NCBI GenBank assembly: GCA_900754085.1
Contig: CAAEBO010000050.1
Coordinates: 1-8,585, forward strand
Length of the DNA: 8,585 nt
Direction of reading: 5' to 3'
Source of the DNA: Clostridia bacterium
Lineage (GTDB): Bacteria > Bacillota > Clostridia > TANB77 > CAG-508
Each line of letters starts with the position of its first letter. Position 1 is the first letter of the stretch. The notes beneath the pieces were generated by a model, which was not told where the DNA came from, made no database searches, and saw only the letters and a list, made by a program, of their open reading frames with translations. The translations under genes and the position numbers were made by a program. Positions 7,118-8,585 of this stretch are shown here, in pieces.

Positions 7118-7150
7118 TTTGGTTACTATTACTCGACAATAGTAACCAAA
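7118..7150. promoter_or_regulatory. Likely operator: 13-bp perfect inverted repeat over a -35 box
   Basis: TTTGGTTACTATT (7118-7130) and AATAGTAACCAAA (7138-7150) are perfect complements separated by ACTCGAC. The -35 box TCGACA (7133-7138) of the next promoter lies in the centre, so a dimeric DNA-binding protein bound here would block RNA polymerase. The right half-site TAGTAACCA recurs at 6272-6280, upstream of the HTH_36 gene. A smaller repeat with the same central TCGA (TTGTAC/GTACAA, 7078-7094) lies nearby. Confidence 0.65.
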
Positions 7151-7161
7151 CTCCGTATAAT
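7133..7161 (+). promoter_or_regulatory. Promoter of the short leader-peptide transcript
   Basis: TCGACA (5 of 6) at 7133-7138, exactly 17 nt, then a perfect TATAAT at 7156-7161 (another TATAAT follows at 7162-7167). Transcription should start near 7168, directly before a very strong Shine-Dalgarno. The -35 box is embedded in the inverted repeat 7118-7150. Confidence 0.7.
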
Positions 7162-7180
7162 TATAATTATATTGGGGGTG

Positions 7181-7225
7181 GCTATATGCAATATCGTTTA
7201 AACCCTTGATATATAAGCTTTTTTT
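7181..7225 (+). terminator. Possible weak attenuator hairpin
   Basis: GC-TATAT (7181-7187) can pair with ATATA-A-GC (7211-7218) with one bulged A, and seven T follow at 7219-7225. The hairpin includes the ATG of the 7-codon ORF, so a translating ribosome would disrupt it. The stem is short and AT-rich, so this is tentative. Confidence 0.35.
7186..7209 (+). CDS. Seven-codon ORF with strong ribosome-binding site
   Basis: ATG at 7186 opens MQYRLNP followed by TGA. GGGGGTGG (7174-7181) lies 4 nt upstream and matches the anti-Shine-Dalgarno at 6 of 7 positions of GGAGGTG, better than for most genes in the window. The ORF starts about 18 nt after the predicted transcription start and its ATG lies within a possible hairpin (7181-7218). 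It may be a leader peptide for translational attenuation, or only a ribosome-docking site. The peptide itself is not recognised. The size makes it uncertain. Confidence 0.4.
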   Translation: MQYRLNP

Positions 7226-7265
7226 ATTGTTATTATAATGAATTAATATATAAATTTTATTATTT

Positions 7266-7296
7266 GGTCTTAAAATCGATTTTAAGACCTTTTTTT
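7266..7296 (+). terminator. Strong intrinsic terminator ending the leader transcript
   Basis: A perfect 24-nt palindrome (7266-7289; arms GGTCTTAAAA and TTTTAAGACC, loop TCGA) is followed by seven T (7290-7296). It closes a transcript of about 130 nt that starts near 7168. The 105-aa gene lies beyond it with its own promoter, so read-through is not needed for that gene. Confidence 0.88.
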
Positions 7297-7341
7297 GTTT
7301 TATTCGTATTGTTTTATTATTTATATTATTTTTTTCTTTTC

Positions 7342-7370
7342 TTGACAATTTTCGTGCGAATTATTATTAT
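7342..7370 (+). promoter_or_regulatory. Near-consensus promoter of the 105-aa gene
   Basis: A perfect TTGACA (7342-7347), exactly 17 nt, then TATTAT (5 of 6) at 7365-7370. The start of transcription should fall near 7377, about 37 nt before the ATG at 7414. This is the best promoter in the window and supports the ATG at 7414 over upstream in-frame starts. Confidence 0.82.
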
Positions 7371-7413
7371 CCAGATATATTGTTTCTTGTTAAGAAAATG
7401 GAAGTGGTTAGAT

Positions 7414-7731
7414 ATGGAAAAAAAATTGACTAAAAAAGAATTTTGTATTTATGTTCGAAATGGTCAAGGAAAACCATATATACTTTCATCTTATCCGACT
7501 TTTCGTGATGCCTCTATAGCTTTAAACAATATTATTACTTACGAGGAGGAAAGAGGGAAGATATTTTATGTGGATAATGACTTTTATGAAAATAAATATC
7601 CATCAAGTGTAAACGGGAAATATTTTTGTATTTTAGAGCGAAGCGTTTCAGAATGGGAGAAAAGTGAAAGTTTAGTTTCCAGAAGCTCTAAAAATTCAAA
7701 AGATAAAAAACGGAAAATTGATAATGTTTAA
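7414..7731 (+). CDS. Orphan 105-aa protein of the accessory region
   Basis: The function is not recognised. The start at 7414 is chosen because the promoter at 7342-7370 places the transcript start near 7377. The frame is open back to 7264, but those 50 residues translate the terminator and an AT-rich leader into an artificial hydrophobic stretch. The Shine-Dalgarno (GGAAGTGG, about 7400-7407) is imperfect. The product is a compact, soluble domain (about 8-82) with KKEFCIYVRNGQGKPYILSS, TFRDASIALNNII, EEERGKIFYVDNDF and YFCILERSVSEWE. The alternating hydrophobic strands and one helix suggest a small alpha/beta fold. A charged, Ser/Lys-rich tail (83-105) follows. It resembles small uncharacterised proteins on clostridial mobile elements, a memory-based impression that is not proof. 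Repeat R2 starts 44 nt after its stop. Confidence 0.75.
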   Translation: MEKKLTKKEFCIYVRNGQGKPYILSSYPTFRDASIALNNIITYEEERGKIFYVDNDFYENKYPSSVNGKYFCILERSVSEWEKSESLVSRSSKNSKDKKRKIDNV

Positions 7732-7775
7732 ATAAAAAATATAATGGCTAAAGATATTATTAAAAGCATTTTAAT

Positions 7776-7847
7776 GCTAGAGGGGAAAGAGATAGAGTCA
7801 AGATACAGGTTAATTTGCAATATATAACATTGCACAAAATCAAAGTT
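7776..7847 (+). repeat. 72-nt direct repeat, copy R2
   Basis: It is 68 of 72 identical to R1 (6187-6258). R2 can form two mutually exclusive hairpins: TGCAAT/ATTGCA (7816-7834) and the perfect 9-bp TGCACAAAA/TTTTGTGCA (7831-7854), which share bases 7831-7834. The second arm is immediately followed by AAAAAGGAG, a Shine-Dalgarno-like run with no ORF after it. A 27-codon ORF (7744-7827) overlaps the repeat, but its counterpart in R1 is interrupted by a stop. Confidence 0.85.
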
Positions 7848-7858
7848 TTGTGCAAAAA

Positions 7859-7903
7859 GGAGTAGGAGTAAAATAATAGACCCCTTTCAGAGTCCTATCC
7901 ACA
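7859..7903 (+). other. Pairable GGAGTAGGA / TCCTATCC segment with a DnaA-box-like site
   Basis: GGAGTAGGA (7859-7867) can pair with TCCTATCC (7893-7900) over 8 bp with one bulged G. CTATCCACA (7895-7903) differs from the DnaA box TTATCCACA at one position. One such match is expected fairly often by chance, so an origin function is only suggested by the repeat-rich context. Confidence 0.3.
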
Positions 7904-7959
7904 AGTTATTACAACTACTAGCCTTTAAGCCTTTTATAGCTATTTATTAGCTATCGTTT

Positions 7960-8006
7960 GACTAACATTATTACTTTATTATTATACTATTGTAATAATG
8001 TTAGTC
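7960..8006. repeat. 15-bp perfect inverted repeat
   Basis: GACTAACATTATTAC (7960-7974) and GTAATAATGTTAGTC (7992-8006) are perfect complements around a 17-nt AT-only-like spacer. There is no T-run on either side, so it is not a terminator. It could be a binding site for an element protein, an origin or a recombination site. Between it and copy B (8007-8203) only AT-rich sequence with no clear gene is seen. Confidence 0.8.
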
Positions 8007-8203
8007 TAGTCCCAGATATTTATTTCTAAAATCAATTTTAAACCAAGTTTTATAATTTATCTTTATAATTTTATATCTAAAATTATTTTTCAGTTTAAAT
8101 TTAATTTTATTACTTAATATTTTTTTATTTCATATTATATTTTATATAAAATTTTTCAAAAATCTCCAAAATGCCTATTTCTCTATATTTGCCGTATTTT
8201 ACC

Positions 8204-8255
8204 GACAACAAACTATATGCCTTAAAAATAAAAATGGCTTAAAATCGATTCTCGT
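8204..8255. repeat. Dispersed repeat, copy B
   Basis: It shares 48 of 52 bases with copy C (8378-8429), which starts 174 bp further on, and is closely related to copy A over its right 46 bases. CATATTAT occurs about 75-90 bp upstream of all three copies (5390, 8131, 8290), so the repeated unit may be longer than 52 nt but diverged. Directly downstream, GTGC (8254-8257) can pair with GCAC (8270-8273), followed by six T (8274-8279). Confidence 0.85.
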
Positions 8256-8377
8256 GCGTCACTATTTTGGCACTTTTTTAGCATTTTTCATATTATCTGA
8301 TAATACTATAATTTTTATATAAATTTTTAGTCCATATTGCTGAAACCTTTAAAAATCAGTATTTTGCTAAAATGTTA

Positions 8378-8429
8378 GACAACAAACTATATGGTTTAAA
8401 TATAAAAATGGCTTAAAAACGATTCTCGT
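8378..8429. repeat. Dispersed repeat, copy C
   Basis: This is the third copy of the A/B/C family. The flank immediately to its right forms AAGCC/GGCTT (8430-8448) followed by T, a different stem sequence from that after copy B but at a similar place. Nothing else can be supported between 8452 and the window end at 8585, which is AT-rich and without an ORF of note. Confidence 0.85.
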
Positions 8430-8451
8430 AAGCCGTTATTTTAGGCTTTTT
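8430..8451 (+). terminator. Possible small terminator after copy C
   Basis: AAGCC (8430-8434) pairs with GGCTT (8444-8448) around a 9-nt loop, and the T-run reaches 8451 (five T). The stem is only 5 bp, so termination would be weak. The similar arrangement after copy B suggests the hairpin belongs to the repeat unit. Confidence 0.35.
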
Positions 8452-8585
8452 AAAAATATTTTAGTATCTGCAAATATTTATAAAATTTTATATAATTGTA
8501 GTTACAAAATTATAAATATCTCAAATAAATCCAAATTTTATATTTAGATGGATAATTTAATTAGTTAATAATGTAATTAGCTTAA

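Noticed and set aside
7103..7348. Minus-strand 81-codon frame over the operator and leader region
   Set aside because: It crosses the operator, promoter and terminator, is Asn/Lys/Tyr-rich as expected from AT-rich noncoding DNA, and resembles no protein.
7264..7413. 50-residue hydrophobic N-terminal extension of the 105-aa protein
   Set aside because: It begins with a non-ATG codon inside a perfect terminator, and the gene's promoter (7342-7370) lies downstream of it, so it is not transcribed as part of the gene.
7744..7827. 27-codon ORF overlapping R2 that faintly resembles the start of a small regulator
   Set aside because: There is no clear ribosome-binding site, the counterpart in R1 has an in-frame stop, all differences are nonsynonymous, and the repeat identity continues past the stop.
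5469..8429. CRISPR array made of the A/B/C repeats
   Set aside because: There are only three imperfect copies with very unequal spacing and no cas genes.

Overview
The window is strongly AT-rich DNA from what looks like a low-GC Firmicute, probably a Clostridia-type genome. This rests on AGGAGG-type ribosome-binding sites, a DivIC/FtsB-type septum protein, a Gram-positive style Rho, a DUF2207 membrane protein and a bacterial AsnRS. No taxon can be named from the sequence alone.

Left part (1-5400), housekeeping. A small cell-division protein (138-422) is followed by a hairpin-containing leader and the transcription terminator Rho (611-1930). A DUF2207 membrane protein follows only 14 nt after Rho and probably shares its transcript. 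The DUF2207 gene appears to carry a one-base insertion in its glycine-rich tail. The expected family ending (GGGGAGAF, stop at 3874) is present in the neighbouring frame, while the annotated frame runs on through an 18-bp terminator stem to 3912. That stem (3884-3934) also ends the convergent asnS gene (3970-5361, minus strand), which has a good promoter at 5393-5421.

Right part (5400-8585), accessory. The region is gene-poor and rich in repeats. It has three small plus-strand genes: an orphan with a possible excisionase-like helix-turn-helix (5642-6073), an HTH_36-type winged-helix protein of the kind carried by mobile elements (6324-6800), and an orphan of 105 aa with a near-consensus promoter (7414-7731). 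Around them are a 72-nt direct repeat (R1 6187-6258, R2 7776-7847), a 52-nt dispersed repeat in three copies (A 5469-5520, B 8204-8255, C 8378-8429), and several perfect or near-perfect inverted repeats. The most striking is a promoter whose -35 box sits in the loop of a 13-bp inverted repeat (7118-7150). It drives a predicted transcript of about 130 nt that has a very strong Shine-Dalgarno sequence, a 7-codon ORF and a strong terminator.

Interpretation: the left part is ordinary chromosome. The right part looks like the remnant or regulatory core of a small mobile or plasmid-like element inserted downstream of the asnS locus and bounded by direct repeats A and B/C. No relaxase, integrase, transposase, CRISPR array, tRNA or rRNA is visible, so the type of element cannot be settled from this window.
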